Positions 18,679 to 28,037 of a DNA stretch of 64,000 nucleotides are shown here, piece by piece (positions within the stretch are counted from its first letter, which is position 1; every line of letters begins with the position of its first letter). Both the position numbers and the translations under genes were made by a program. The DNA is taken from the NCBI RefSeq assembly GCF_000721105.1, contig NZ_JOEV01000025.1, positions 186,001 to 250,000 of the forward strand. The letters run 5' to 3'. The notes beneath the pieces are model-generated. The model saw only the letters and a list, made by a program, of their open reading frames with translations. It ran no database searches and was not told the origin of the DNA. This DNA comes from Streptomyces cellulosae (lineage in GTDB: Bacteria; Actinomycetota; Actinomycetes; Streptomycetales; Streptomycetaceae).

Positions 18679-18936
18679 TCACCCGCGGCGCGTCGCGCGC
18701 CGTCCCAGTCGCCGGGCGCGCTCCCGCCAGGACGGCCGCGGCGAGCCGTGCATCGCGGCGAGGATCAGGGCCCGCTCCTCCGGGGTGGCACCGCGCGTCA
18801 GCCAGATCAGTGACGCGTGCCGTACGGTGGTCCGCGCCAGCATCAGCGAGGCGGTCACCGGACCGGTCGGGTCGGGCAGGTCCGGCAGGTGGTCCTGCGC
18901 GAGGTTCAGCAGGTCGTGCAGTGCGGCGAGTGCCAT
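18679..18936 (-). CDS. small helical protein of unknown function
   Basis: 85 residues from ATG 18936, which has an excellent AAGGAG ribosome site 6 bp upstream. The sequence is helical and basic at its end (LHDLLNLAQDHLPDLPDP, ARTTVRHASLIWLTRGATPE, ERARRLGRRATRRG). I do not recognise the family. It is divergent from the large NTPase gene with 208 bp between the two starts, so the two may share a control region. Confidence 0.6.
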   Translation of the reverse strand: MALAALHDLLNLAQDHLPDLPDPTGPVTASLMLARTTVRHASLIWLTRGATPEERALILAAMHGSPRPSWRERARRLGRRATRRG

Positions 18937-19144
18937 GTCGGCTCCTTGGCCGTACGAGGGCTTGCCCCGCGCCCGGGCCAACTCGCCCTGGGCGGAGGCC
19001 GGTCGGCGACCGGCCCCCCAAGGAGGCCGCACAGGCCGATTTCTTCGCGCACTCCCGCACTCGCCCTCCGGCGAACCGACTCTCGCTCGGTCACGACCTG
19101 GCAGGATGTGGGGAATTCTTCAGCGCGGTACGCCGGGGGAAGCA

Positions 19145-22100
19145 GTGAAGAAATCGCACAACGCACGGCCGCTGCCCCCGGGACGTGGCCGCAAGCTCGA
19201 CTGGACCTCTGTGGCGGGCTGTTACGACCAGGACAAGCGCCCGCACACCGCGTGGCTGTGGCAGGCACTGGCGCACTGGACGGCGGAGCACGGCGACCCC
19301 GAAACCGGATGTCAGCCGCGCAACGAGACGGTCGGGAAATGGGTCGGCGTCGGCGCGCCCGCCATGACGGCGTGGCGCAAGGGCGATTCGTGGAACCTCA
19401 CATGGTTCGCCGTTGTGCGCGACCGAGTCGGTTGCGACCCCGCCACCTGCGCTTCCCCATACGCGGACCAGGACGAGCTGATCAGGAGGCTCCAAGCCGC
19501 GGATCGGGAGGAGAAGGCGCACCGGCGATCTGCTCTGCTGCCCGTTTCCCTCTCCGGGCTCCGCAGCCGCACCCTTGAGGGCCGGCCCGCCCGGGCCGCG
19601 GCCCGATTCGCCCCGCCCGACGAGGAGGAAGAGATCCGCCTCGCGCTCCGCAAGGCCGACCGGGCCGACCGGCGGACGGTGCACGCCTGGGAGGCCGTGG
19701 TACCCCTGCTGGACGATCCCGATCGGGCCGGCGTTCACCTGCGTGACGTGTACGTCACCCGCAAGGCCCAGAAGGTACTCGTCAAGGGCCTGAGGAACCA
19801 GTTGACCAACCGCGGCTCACAGGGCAACGCCGTGCTGGGCGAGCCCGGCACCGGCAAGAGCTGCGTGCTGTGGGGAGTGCGGGAGGAACTGCGCGAAGCG
19901 GGGTGGACGGTCGTGGCCGTCTCGGCGGCAGCCCTGCTTGGCACCCCGGGACACCCGGCGGACCTGAAGGTCGGGGAACTGGTCGCCGCCCTCCGCGCGA
20001 AGGTGGCTGCCGTGCGGGCACGGCAGGGGGCCGGCCCCGCCGCCCTGTTGCTGGACACCGCGGATCTGCTGCTCCACGACGACACGGACGAGGGACGGGA
20101 TCTTCTGGTGGCTCTGATCCGGGGCGTCCGTGCGCTCGGCATGGCCGTCGCCGTCGCCTGCCGGTCGGTGGAGGCCCGCAGACTGGAGGAGCGCGAGCCC
20201 GCGGGGCTCGAGGCACTGCTGATCAAAGAGCACCTCGAGGGCTACGACGACGGCCGCACCGCGCCGAACGCCGCGCAGCAGGTCGGCGCACCATGGGAGC
20301 CGGGCTCCGAACTCGACCGAGCCGTGGAGGCTTACCTGCGGGTCTTCTGCCGTGACCCCGCGCTGCCGGGCCCGCGTGAGGGAGGCGGACATCACCAACG
20401 GGGTCCCGCGGAGCCGCTGGCCCAGCGGATGCAGTCCACGCTCGTGTACGCGGCGGCCCGAGGACTGCCCCTCGGACAACTGATCCGCCACCCCCTGTCC
20501 CTGCGCATGCTGTTCGACATCTACGCCCCGTCCGGTCCACGCGAGAGAGACCTCGATGTCACCGACCTGTTCCTGGAGTACTGGGCGGCTCGTGTGACCC
20601 AGGACGTCCGGCACGCCGTGTTCGGCGACGAGCCCACGGACGACGAGGCCCGGTGGGATCTGTCGGAGGAGGTACGGGTACTGGGCCTGGCGATGCTCCG
20701 CGAGGGCAAACCGGAACTGCGCCGCACCGACGCGTTGGGCGCCCTCGTCGCGCATACGGCCCTCCGGCGGCCCCGCGCCGGGCGGGCGGTGTCCGTGCTG
20801 TTGCGCCGGGGCGTGCTGCGCAAGGTCGAGGGTGGTCGCATCGCCTTCCACCACCAGGCCTTCGCCGAGCACGCGGCCGGACAGGCACTGCGGTTCGCCG
20901 AGCGCGGGCTCATCGCGGCGGCCGACCGCGTCACCGACCACCCGGACGACCTGCTCCTCGCCGAGGCCGCCCGGCACGCCTTCCACATCGCGGACCGCGA
21001 CGGCGCGGCGGGCTGGTACCCCGCGCTGCACAAGCTGATGCGCCATGACCACGCGGCCACCCGCCTCACCGCCCTCCGCATCCACGCCGGCCTGCGCCAC
21101 CCTTCGCAGGACGCGGTGGCCACGGCCGTCGAGACGCTCCGGGGCGCCGACCCCTGGCAGACCACGTCCTACATCACGGTGCTCACCGGCACCAGCAACC
21201 CGGGCCCGGCGGCCTGGCCGCGCACCCTCCGCGCGATCTGGGACCGCGAGGACCGGCAGGATCGCCGCCGGGTGCTGATCGCCGTCACCCATCTCGCGTA
21301 CCAGCAGCCCGATCAGGTCGCGGCCTTCCTCTCCGACCTCGGCCTGCTCGAGTTCGAGGACCGGGAACTGCTCGACTGCCTTCCGTTCAGCCGGGACCTG
21401 ACCCTCCTTCTCCTCGGTCTTCACACGGCGGCGCCGGACAAGTGCACGACCGCTCTCACCAAGCTGCTGGACGCGGCGGTCGCCGCCCGCAACAAGCCGG
21501 TCCTGCGGCACACCTTGGCCGCGCTGTCCCACCTCGCCGCGGAGGATCCCACCCGGTACGGCGAGCACGCCGCGAACCTGCCCGCACTTCTCGACGGACT
21601 GCGGGAAAGGGCCTGGCAGGCGAGCCTCGACAAACTCGTCCCCGTGGCGGCCCCTGCCTGGGCGACCGGCTTGCGGTCGGCCACCATCGCGAGGGTCGAG
21701 GAGGCCGTCCGGCGTGTGGTGCACGACCTGTCGACGGATTCGCCCGGACCCTCCGCCGCCCTGCGCCTGCGCGCCCTGGCGGACGTGCTGGCCACCCGGC
21801 CCTCCCGACCGGTCCAGCGCTTCCTGCAACTTCTCGCGGACGCCGCCGACTCACCAGAGTCCGCCGAGCACATCGCCAAGTACCTGCTGGCGCCGCTGCT
21901 GTCCCAGGAACCGGCCCGGCCGGGCGTCGCCGCGGCCCGCGACTGGTGCCGGAACCATCTGTCACCCAGGGAGAACCTGGACGTCGAACGAGGCATCACG
22001 GGTGTCATCGCCAAAGCCCTGGACAGGGACAAGGTGCCCCTGCCGGCAAAGACCATCGCCGCCTGCCTGTGGCGACCGCGCGACCCCGAGCGCCTGTCCG

Positions 22101-23341
22101 AGGGCAGCCTCCGACGCTGGCTGAGCGCCCCCTGGCCACACTCGCTCACGGTGGCGGCCGCGGCGGGCCGGCATCCCGTCGCCGAGCGCGCCCTCGACCT
22201 GCACGTCACCACCGCGCCGCCTGCCACCGGCGCCTATGCGGTACGGCTCCGGGAGGCCCTCGGCCGCCGTGCCGCGGACTACCCCGGCCGTCTGCTCGGC
22301 CCGCTCCAGGAGGACGCCGTCCGCAGCGGCGACCTGACCGGCCTGAAGCGGCTCGCCCTGCTCGGCCCCGAAATCCTGACCGGTGCCCTGGAGGATCCGG
22401 GACACCGGGAGACGCTGATCGCGATCGGTAAAACCCTGCAGGCGTCACCCGCAGGCCTCAAGGCCATCGGGCTCAGACTGGAGATGCTGGCGGCCACCCG
22501 GGGCGGTCTCCTCCCGGTGACCGTCGACGAGACGCTCGCGTGGCTGACGGCCACTCGCAACGGGGAGGTCCAGAAGACGGTTCTGAAGAGCATTGACGAA
22601 CAACTGCGTCAGCAGGCGGAGTTGTGGCGCGAGCAGGACCCGCTGGCCCGGCTGGCCCCCGTCCTGCGAGCCGTGGAGGAGCGGGGCCGGGAGGCGAGGG
22701 AGACGGCCGGTCCGCCGTACGACCACCACAGTCGCCAGTTCATGTTGGCGGCCAATGAGGCGTATCTGCTGAGGATCGCCCTGCACGCCCATTTCGATGA
22801 CATCGAGAGCGGGCCGGTGAACGAAATCCTCGCACCACTCGAGAAGTTGGTCTTCGCGGATCTATCCGTTCACCTCCCGCCGGACGACGGAGAAATCACC
22901 CTGCCCGCGTGGCGCCGCCGCTTCGAGCACCTGCCCCACCTGTGTTGCCGTCTCGCCGCCACTGGCCATCGCGAAGCCGCCCGCGCGCTGCTGGACCGCG
23001 TCCTGGACTTCACCAACCGGGTCCACCGTTCGGGCAAGGGCAATTGGCGGGAGCGCCTGGCCGACGACTGGCGGTTCTACCTGCGGGTAGTGAGCCTTGA
23101 GGACCGTGAGCGCCTGACGGACACGATTCTCAGCTTCGCCCAGAAGGACATCTTTTTCGCCCGGCAGTTGGTGGAGGTGGCGGCCCAAGGCCTCGGCGAC
23201 ATCTCCCCGGAGCTGTACGCGCTGATGCGTGACGAGACGACCCCCCCGGCGCTCATGCCGGCTCTGCGCAGTACGGCGTCATGGGCGGGCCGTGCGGGGC
23301 ATGGCGGGCGGTGGACGGAGGTCTTCGCGGACGTGGCGTGA
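19145..23341 (+). CDS. large STAND-like P-loop NTPase with helical-repeat C-terminus
   Basis: 1398 residues from GTG 19145 (MKKSHNARPLPPGRGRKLDW); the frame is open further upstream, but that part lacks protein-like sequence. Domains: an N-terminal ~200-residue region of unknown type (LWQALAHWTAEHGDPETGCQ); an NTPase core with Walker A AVLGEPGTGKSC (about 230-241), Walker B-like ALLLDTADLLL (about 299-309) and a STAND-type sensor AVACRSVEARRL (about 335); the helix RHPLSLRMLFDIY expected after a NACHT-like core; a winged-helix-like stretch (LLRRGVLRKVEGGRIAFHHQ); then ~800 residues of alpha-helical HEAT/TPR-like repeats. This architecture is typical of signalling ATPases, including several anti-phage sensors, but no effector domain is recognised. 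It stands alone between decayed mobile fragments. The role is unproven. Confidence 0.75.
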   Translation: MKKSHNARPLPPGRGRKLDWTSVAGCYDQDKRPHTAWLWQALAHWTAEHGDPETGCQPRNETVGKWVGVGAPAMTAWRKGDSWNLTWFAVVRDRVGCDPATCASPYADQDELIRRLQAADREEKAHRRSALLPVSLSGLRSRTLEGRPARAAARFAPPDEEEEIRLALRKADRADRRTVHAWEAVVPLLDDPDRAGVHLRDVYVTRKAQKVLVKGLRNQLTNRGSQGNAVLGEPGTGKSCVLWGVREELREAGWTVVAVSAAALLGTPGHPADLKVGELVAALRAKVAAVRARQGAGPAALLLDTADLLLHDDTDEGRDLLVALIRGVRALGMAVAVACRSVEARRLEEREPAGLEALLIKEHLEGYDDGRTAPNAAQQVGAPWEPGSELDRAVEAYLRVFCRDPALPGPREGGGHHQRGPAEPLAQRMQSTLVYAAARGLPLGQLIRHPLSLRMLFDIYAPSGPRERDLDVTDLFLEYWAARVTQDVRHAVFGDEPTDDEARWDLSEEVRVLGLAMLREGKPELRRTDALGALVAHTALRRPRAGRAVSVLLRRGVLRKVEGGRIAFHHQAFAEHAAGQALRFAERGLIAAADRVTDHPDDLLLAEAARHAFHIADRDGAAGWYPALHKLMRHDHAATRLTALRIHAGLRHPSQDAVATAVETLRGADPWQTTSYITVLTGTSNPGPAAWPRTLRAIWDREDRQDRRRVLIAVTHLAYQQPDQVAAFLSDLGLLEFEDRELLDCLPFSRDLTLLLLGLHTAAPDKCTTALTKLLDAAVAARNKPVLRHTLAALSHLAAEDPTRYGEHAANLPALLDGLRERAWQASLDKLVPVAAPAWATGLRSATIARVEEAVRRVVHDLSTDSPGPSAALRLRALADVLATRPSRPVQRFLQLLADAADSPESAEHIAKYLLAPLLSQEPARPGVAAARDWCRNHLSPRENLDVERGITGVIAKALDRDKVPLPAKTIAACLWRPRDPERLSEGSLRRWLSAPWPHSLTVAAAAGRHPVAERALDLHVTTAPPATGAYAVRLREALGRRAADYPGRLLGPLQEDAVRSGDLTGLKRLALLGPEILTGALEDPGHRETLIAIGKTLQASPAGLKAIGLRLEMLAATRGGLLPVTVDETLAWLTATRNGEVQKTVLKSIDEQLRQQAELWREQDPLARLAPVLRAVEERGREARETAGPPYDHHSRQFMLAANEAYLLRIALHAHFDDIESGPVNEILAPLEKLVFADLSVHLPPDDGEITLPAWRRRFEHLPHLCCRLAATGHREAARALLDRVLDFTNRVHRSGKGNWRERLADDWRFYLRVVSLEDRERLTDTILSFAQKDIFFARQLVEVAAQGLGDISPELYALMRDETTPPALMPALRSTASWAGRAGHGGRWTEVFADVA

Positions 23342-23606
23342 GGTCGGCGCCGGGATCGGCCCCGTCGGCCAGGACGGCGAGCGACCGTGCGGCCAGGCGC
23401 ATGCCGCTGATTTCAGATCGCGCCGCCGCCGGGCGGGTGCCGGAGCCGGCCATGAAGACTTCTCGCGGACCACTCGGTCGGGTAGTTCGGGCGGGCCTCT
23501 GCGACCATGCGCACCGCACTCTCACGGAGCTCGGGAGGGTGGGGGGACGGACGTGCCGTGACTCGATCCTGTCAGGGAATCGAGCCTCCATCAGACCCGG
23601 AGCGGT

Positions 23607-23963
23607 TCAGCGATGGCCGCCGGTGATATCCCGGTAGAGATCGTGGATGACCGTGTATGTCTCAGGTAGGTCGTTGGTCAGCACGTGGGGCGAACCGAGT
23701 ACTCCTGTGACCGTGAGGACGGCGGCGACCGTAGCACTCGCGGTCGCCCGACGTGCCCGTGATGGTGACCGCAGATCGGCGATGATCCTCGCCGCGGCCT
23801 CGGCCCCCTCTCGGCCGTCGTAACGGGCCGCGTTTGCCTGGGCCCAGATTCTGGCCGCCTTCCTGTGCCGGAGGGAGCTTCCTGGCAGCAGGCCCTCCAG
23901 TTCGCTGGCATCAAGCACAACGAGGCGCTCCCATATCACCGGATTCCTCAACACCATGCGCAT
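23607..23963 (-). CDS. protein of unknown function with one membrane segment, perhaps 5'-truncated
   Basis: The convincing part reads from about 23963 (MRMVLRNPVIWERLVVLDAS) through LRHRKAARIWAQANAARYDG and a hydrophobic segment TASATVAAVLTVTGVLGSPH to the end DLYRDITGGHR. No ribosome site precedes the ATGs at 23963 or 23957, and the sequence upstream is the antisense of the MFS remnant, so the true start may have been lost. About 118 residues remain. I do not recognise the family. Confidence 0.45.
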   Translation of the reverse strand: MRMVLRNPVIWERLVVLDASELEGLLPGSSLRHRKAARIWAQANAARYDGREGAEAAARIIADLRSPSRARRATASATVAAVLTVTGVLGSPHVLTNDLPETYTVIHDLYRDITGGHR

Positions 23964-24270
23964 CGGCAGCGAGGCCATCGTCATCGCCGTGTACGGCGCC
24001 GTCCTGGTCAGCCTCATCAGCACCCGCGTCGGATCGCAGGAATTGGCCGCGAAGGTCGCCGCGGGAGACCTGTCCGGCGATACCTCCGGCGTGCCGGCCG
24101 ACGGGTTCACACACGCGCTGCACATTGCCCTGGACGCGACGGCCGCCGTGTGTGCGATCGGCGCGGTGGCCATCGCCGCCGCACTGGCCCCGCCGCGCGG
24201 GGACGCCGCCGCGACGACCCCGGCCTCCGAGGACGCCGGCTGCGGCACTCCCGGCAGCGCGCGGTGCTGA
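23956..24270 (+). pseudogene. C-terminal remnant of an MFS (DHA2-type) efflux transporter
   Basis: About 104 residues: AIVIAVYGAVLVSLISTRVG, a loop with AAGDLSGDTSGVPADGFTHA, and LHIALDATAAVCAIGAVAIA. This is the last two membrane helices and tail of a drug-efflux type MFS protein. The rest of a ~480-residue transporter is absent, and upstream sequence in this frame is not protein-like. Junction with the minus-strand gene at about 23955 marks a rearrangement breakpoint. Confidence 0.6.
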
Positions 24271-24752
24271 GGTGAGGGCGACTTGGTCAGGCAGACGCCG
24301 GCAGACTGACGGCACATCGAAACTCCGTTTCGGCAGGGCGACTTGAGGTCACCTGCTCCAACCGGAGCTTCGTTGCGTACGAGACGGGTCGGCTTGCAGT
24401 CGTCACACCGCCGCGACCTGCAACTACGCAGCATCACCCCGACGTTGAAACATCCCTGGGCTGCTCCCACGAGCAGCGACCCGTCATGAAGCGCGTTTGA
24501 GGAAGGGGCGGCGCCGGCTGTTTCACCTCGGCCTCACTCACTTGTCGCAGCCCACTGGCTGAACAGCTGGAGAGGTGGGAAACGGCTCACTGCTTCAGGG
24601 ATGCGAATACACAGGATGAAAGAGGCTCACTCAACGTGAGACCGAGTTCTCGGCGACAAGGAATACGCGACACCTCACCATGCGAGCCCACCAGTCCCCG
24701 GGCCGTGGTCGCCCGCGAACGGGACGTGGTCGGTGAGGCCCGCGTTCCGCTT
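24271..24752. other. 482-bp non-coding stretch before the rhamnosidase control region
   Basis: No frame gives recognisable protein. A small inverted repeat CTCAC-TCAAC-GTGAG lies near 24630. The sequence is less GC-rich than its surroundings and probably contains the upstream part of the rhamnosidase promoter plus scar sequence from the islet. Confidence 0.5.
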
Positions 24753-24766
24753 TTGAAAAGTTTCAA
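24753..24766. promoter_or_regulatory. rhamnose-regulon operator A
   Basis: Perfect inverted repeat TTGAAA-AG-TTTCAA, 149 bp upstream of the rhamnosidase start. It matches the element before the importer operon (TTGAAACCTTTCA, 36006-36018), suggesting the same LacI-family regulator (42709-43734). Confidence 0.65.
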
Positions 24767-24876
24767 TTTTCTCGCCGTTCGGCATGGCGGGTTCTGTTGG
24801 AAAGTGTCACCAACCCTCCCCGCAACGGGCGTAGACAGGTGTCGCAGCCGCCACTAACTTCTACCGCCGAGCCGAA

Positions 24877-24888
24877 TGAATCGATACA
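24877..24888. promoter_or_regulatory. rhamnose-regulon operator B near the rhamnosidase start
   Basis: TGAATCGATACA differs by one base from the perfect palindrome TGAATCGATTCA that precedes rhaI. It lies 26 bp before GTG 24915; the rhaI copy lies 28 bp before its start. The matching distance argues against the ATG at 24876 as the start codon. Confidence 0.65.
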
Positions 24889-24914
24889 ACTCCGACGACC
24901 GAAGGGACAACGGC

Positions 24915-27900
24915 GTGAATGACGGAGCAAGCGACGAGGAACACGGAATGGTGCGGCGCAGGACGATACTGACGACGGCCCCGGGCGCGGTGCCCTTGGC
25001 GATGGCGGGTGGAAACGGCGGCGGCGGTACGGCCTGGGCGGCCCCGGGCCCCGGCCCGACCTCCGTGGCCGGGCTGACCGTGGAGCACCGCACGAACCCG
25101 CTCGGCGTGGACGCGGCACGGCCCCGGTTCGGCTGGCGGACGGTCTCCGCGGTGCGGGGCCGCCGGCAGACGGCGTACCGGGTCCTCGTGGCCACCTCGC
25201 CCGACCGCCTGGCCGCAGACCGCGCGGACGTCTGGGACAGCGGCCGCGTCACCTCCCCGGACTCGGTCGCGGTGCGCTGTGCCGGACGGCCCCTGCGCCC
25301 CTCCACGCGCTACCACTGGACGGTGACGGTCTGGGACGAGCACGACCGCGCCGTCCCCGCCGCCCCGCCCGCCCACTTCGAGACCGGACTGCTCAGCACC
25401 GACGGCACCACCGGCTGGGACGGCGCCCGCTGGATCACGATGGCGGGCAAGGAGCCGAACAGCGCGGGAGCCCCGCTGCTGCGCCACGAGACGGCCCTGA
25501 AGCACGGCCAGGTGGTTCAGGCACGGCTGTACGTCTCGGCCCTCGGCGTGTACGACGCCTACGTCAACGGCCACCGTGTCGCCGTACCGCACGGCCACGG
25601 CACCACCCTGGAACTGCTCGCCCCGGGCTGGACCAACTACGACAGCACCGTCAACTACCTGACCTACGACGTCACGGACCTCGTGGCGGGCCGACCTCGC
25701 CTCACCCTCGCCGCGGTGCTGGGCAACGGCTGGTACAACGGCCGCATCTCCGAGAACAGCGCCTACCGCCCCGCGACCGGCAACCGCCTGGCCCTCAAGG
25801 CCAAGCTCCTGATCCGGTACGCGGACGGATCGCGGCAGACGGTCGTCACCACCCCCGGCGACACCTGGAGAGCCACCGACACCGGCCCCCACCGCGCCGA
25901 CGACCTCTACGACGGACAGACCTACGACGCCCGCAAGGAGCTCCCGGGCTGGACGGAGAACGGCTTCGAGGACTCCGCCTGGGCGGGCGTCGAGGAACAC
26001 GACCACACGACCGACTTCCCCGAGACGAAGCTGGTCGCCTGCCCCGCCGACAGCGCCCGCCTGGTACCCGAGTGGGACCGCACCCCGCACTCCGTCACCG
26101 TCTGCACGGGCGTGACGGGCCAAGACGACAGCCCGGGCGGCAAGGGCCGTGTCGTCGTCGACGCCTCCCGCACGGTCACCGATCCCGCCGAGGCGGCCAC
26201 CGCGACCGTCACCCTGCACCCCGGTGACACCGCCGTGATCGACCTCGGCCAGAACATGGTCGGCGTGCCCCGCTACACCGTGCGCGGCCCCGCCGGCGCC
26301 GAAGTCACCTTCCGGCCCGGTGAGATGCTCAACGACGACAGCGAGGGCGCCGACGGTCCGGTCGGCTCGGTCTACCGGGCCAACCTGCGCTCCGCCCAGG
26401 CCACCAGCAGATACGTCCTCAAGGGCGACCCGGACGGCGAGACCCACCAGGACTCCCTGACCTTCTACGGCTTTCGCTACCTGTCTGTCACCGCGACCGA
26501 CACCGTCACCCTCACCGGACTCACCGGCCGGGTCGCCACCTCCGCGCTCCGCGACATCGGCACCGTCACCACCGACGACCCCCAGGTCAACCAGCTGATC
26601 AGTAACGTCCGTTGGGGTCAGCGCGGCAACTACCTGTGGGTGCCCACCGACTGCCCGCAGCGCGACGAACGCTGCGGCTGGACCGGCGACACCCAGCTCT
26701 TCTCCAACACCGGCCTCTACAACACCGACGCGGTCGCCTTCCTCAGCCACTTCCAGGACACCCTGATCGACTCGCAACGCGGCTACGGCGCGGACGGCGC
26801 CCAGTTCACCTGGATCGCCCCCGGAGCCCGCTACAACCAGCCTGTCCCGGCGAGCGGTTGGGCCGACTGCGGGGTGGTCGTGCCGTGGACCGTGTGGCAG
26901 ATGTCCGGCGACACCACGATCATCGACCGCAGCTGGACGGCGATGACGACGTACCTGGACTGGATCCGCGCACGCACCGGCGACACCTACGCCGGCCAGG
27001 GCGCGGTCTTCGGGGACTGGCTCGCCTTCCAGGTGACCAGCACTCAGCTCATCAGCGACGTCTACTACGGCCACAGCGCCCGGCTCATGGCCGACATGGC
27101 CCGAGCCACCGGCCGCGCCGCCGAAGCGCGTGACTACGACGAGCTCTTCACCCGGATCAAGAGCGCGTTCGTCGCCAAGTACCTCAGCACCGAAGGCGGC
27201 ACGCTCACGGTGCGCTCCAGCCTCGGCGACCCGCCCCCGTGGACCCCCGGAGACGACGCGGGCAAGCCCGAGGACAACAGCCAGACCGCGCTCCTGTGGG
27301 CCCTCAAACTGGGCCTGTACGACACCGAGGCCCAGCGCCGCCAACTGGTCACCCTGCTCGCCGACAACATCCGCAACGACGCGGCCCACCAGGCGGCCCA
27401 CCCCGACAGCACCCGGGTGAGGTACGCGCAGAACACCCTCTCCGTCGGCTTCCTCGGCGTGAACGTCATCGCCCCCGTCCTCACCGACGAGGGCCGCGCC
27501 GACCTCGCGTACGCGCTGCTGCACCAGAACGCCATGCCGTCCTGGCTGTACTCCGTGGACAACGGCGCCACCACCGTCTGGGAGCGCTGGAACTCGTACT
27601 CGGTGGAGGACGGCTTCGGCCCGGTCGACATGAACTCGTTCAACCACTACTCCTATGGCGCGATCATGGAGTGGATGTACGAGGGCATGGCCGGCATCGC
27701 GAAGGACCCGCGGCACCCCGGCTTCCGCCACTTCTTCCTGCGCCCGCACCTCGACCCGATCGGCGGGATCCGGCATGTCGCCGCGTCGCACCTGTCGCCG
27801 TACGGACAGATCGTCAGCGAGTGGACGGCGAAGGACGGGAGGCTGACCTACCGGGCCGTGGTCCCCGCCAACAGCACGGCGACGCTGCGCCTGCCCACCG

Positions 27901-28037
27901 CCGACCCGGACACCGTCCGCGAGGGCCGCTCACCCCTGGCCCGCGCCGAGGGCGTCGAGTACCTGGGGTTCGCGGACGGCACCGCCTCCTACCGCCTGCC
28001 GTCCGGCCGCTACGTGGTGACCTCCGTACTCGCCTGA
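24915..28037 (+). CDS. secreted GH78 alpha-L-rhamnosidase
   Basis: 1040 residues from GTG 24915 (AAGGGA seven bases upstream); ATG 24948 with GAGGAA is a close alternative. A Tat signal follows (MVRRRTILTTAPGAVPLAMA to AWAAP). Domain order fits GH78: fibronectin-like N-domain (SVAGLTVEHRTNPLGVDAAR), two beta-sandwiches (GNGWYNGRISENSAYRP, DLGQNMVGVPRYTVRGPAGA), then the (alpha/alpha)6 catalytic barrel with VPTDCPQRDERCGWTGDTQL, the family's acidic active-site motif, and WERWNSYSVEDGFGPVDMNS. It releases terminal L-rhamnose outside the cell for the importer encoded at 36-41 kb. Two regulon operators lie upstream. Its 3' end overlaps convergent lutC by 28 bp. Confidence 0.95.
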   Translation: MNDGASDEEHGMVRRRTILTTAPGAVPLAMAGGNGGGGTAWAAPGPGPTSVAGLTVEHRTNPLGVDAARPRFGWRTVSAVRGRRQTAYRVLVATSPDRLAADRADVWDSGRVTSPDSVAVRCAGRPLRPSTRYHWTVTVWDEHDRAVPAAPPAHFETGLLSTDGTTGWDGARWITMAGKEPNSAGAPLLRHETALKHGQVVQARLYVSALGVYDAYVNGHRVAVPHGHGTTLELLAPGWTNYDSTVNYLTYDVTDLVAGRPRLTLAAVLGNGWYNGRISENSAYRPATGNRLALKAKLLIRYADGSRQTVVTTPGDTWRATDTGPHRADDLYDGQTYDARKELPGWTENGFEDSAWAGVEEHDHTTDFPETKLVACPADSARLVPEWDRTPHSVTVCTGVTGQDDSPGGKGRVVVDASRTVTDPAEAATATVTLHPGDTAVIDLGQNMVGVPRYTVRGPAGAEVTFRPGEMLNDDSEGADGPVGSVYRANLRSAQATSRYVLKGDPDGETHQDSLTFYGFRYLSVTATDTVTLTGLTGRVATSALRDIGTVTTDDPQVNQLISNVRWGQRGNYLWVPTDCPQRDERCGWTGDTQLFSNTGLYNTDAVAFLSHFQDTLIDSQRGYGADGAQFTWIAPGARYNQPVPASGWADCGVVVPWTVWQMSGDTTIIDRSWTAMTTYLDWIRARTGDTYAGQGAVFGDWLAFQVTSTQLISDVYYGHSARLMADMARATGRAAEARDYDELFTRIKSAFVAKYLSTEGGTLTVRSSLGDPPPWTPGDDAGKPEDNSQTALLWALKLGLYDTEAQRRQLVTLLADNIRNDAAHQAAHPDSTRVRYAQNTLSVGFLGVNVIAPVLTDEGRADLAYALLHQNAMPSWLYSVDNGATTVWERWNSYSVEDGFGPVDMNSFNHYSYGAIMEWMYEGMAGIAKDPRHPGFRHFFLRPHLDPIGGIRHVAASHLSPYGQIVSEWTAKDGRLTYRAVVPANSTATLRLPTADPDTVREGRSPLARAEGVEYLGFADGTASYRLPSGRYVVTSVLA

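Noticed and set aside
18504..19148. Open frame starting MDEHDRAVRDRSSGKG
   Set aside because: It begins plausibly, but after ~45 residues becomes the complement of the 85-residue gene, which has a far better ribosome site.
23253..23591. Minus-strand frame containing RSEISGMRLAARSLAVLADG
   Set aside because: A short attractive stretch only; it overlaps the end of the NTPase gene, has no ribosome site and no recognisable family.
24876..24878. ATG as start of the rhamnosidase
   Set aside because: It lies inside the operator TGAATCGATACA, has no ribosome site and would put an odd leader before the Tat signal.
24861..27791. Very long open frame antisense to the rhamnosidase
   Set aside because: The plus strand encodes an unmistakable GH78 enzyme; the minus frame has the skewed Val/Gly/Arg composition of a GC-rich shadow.
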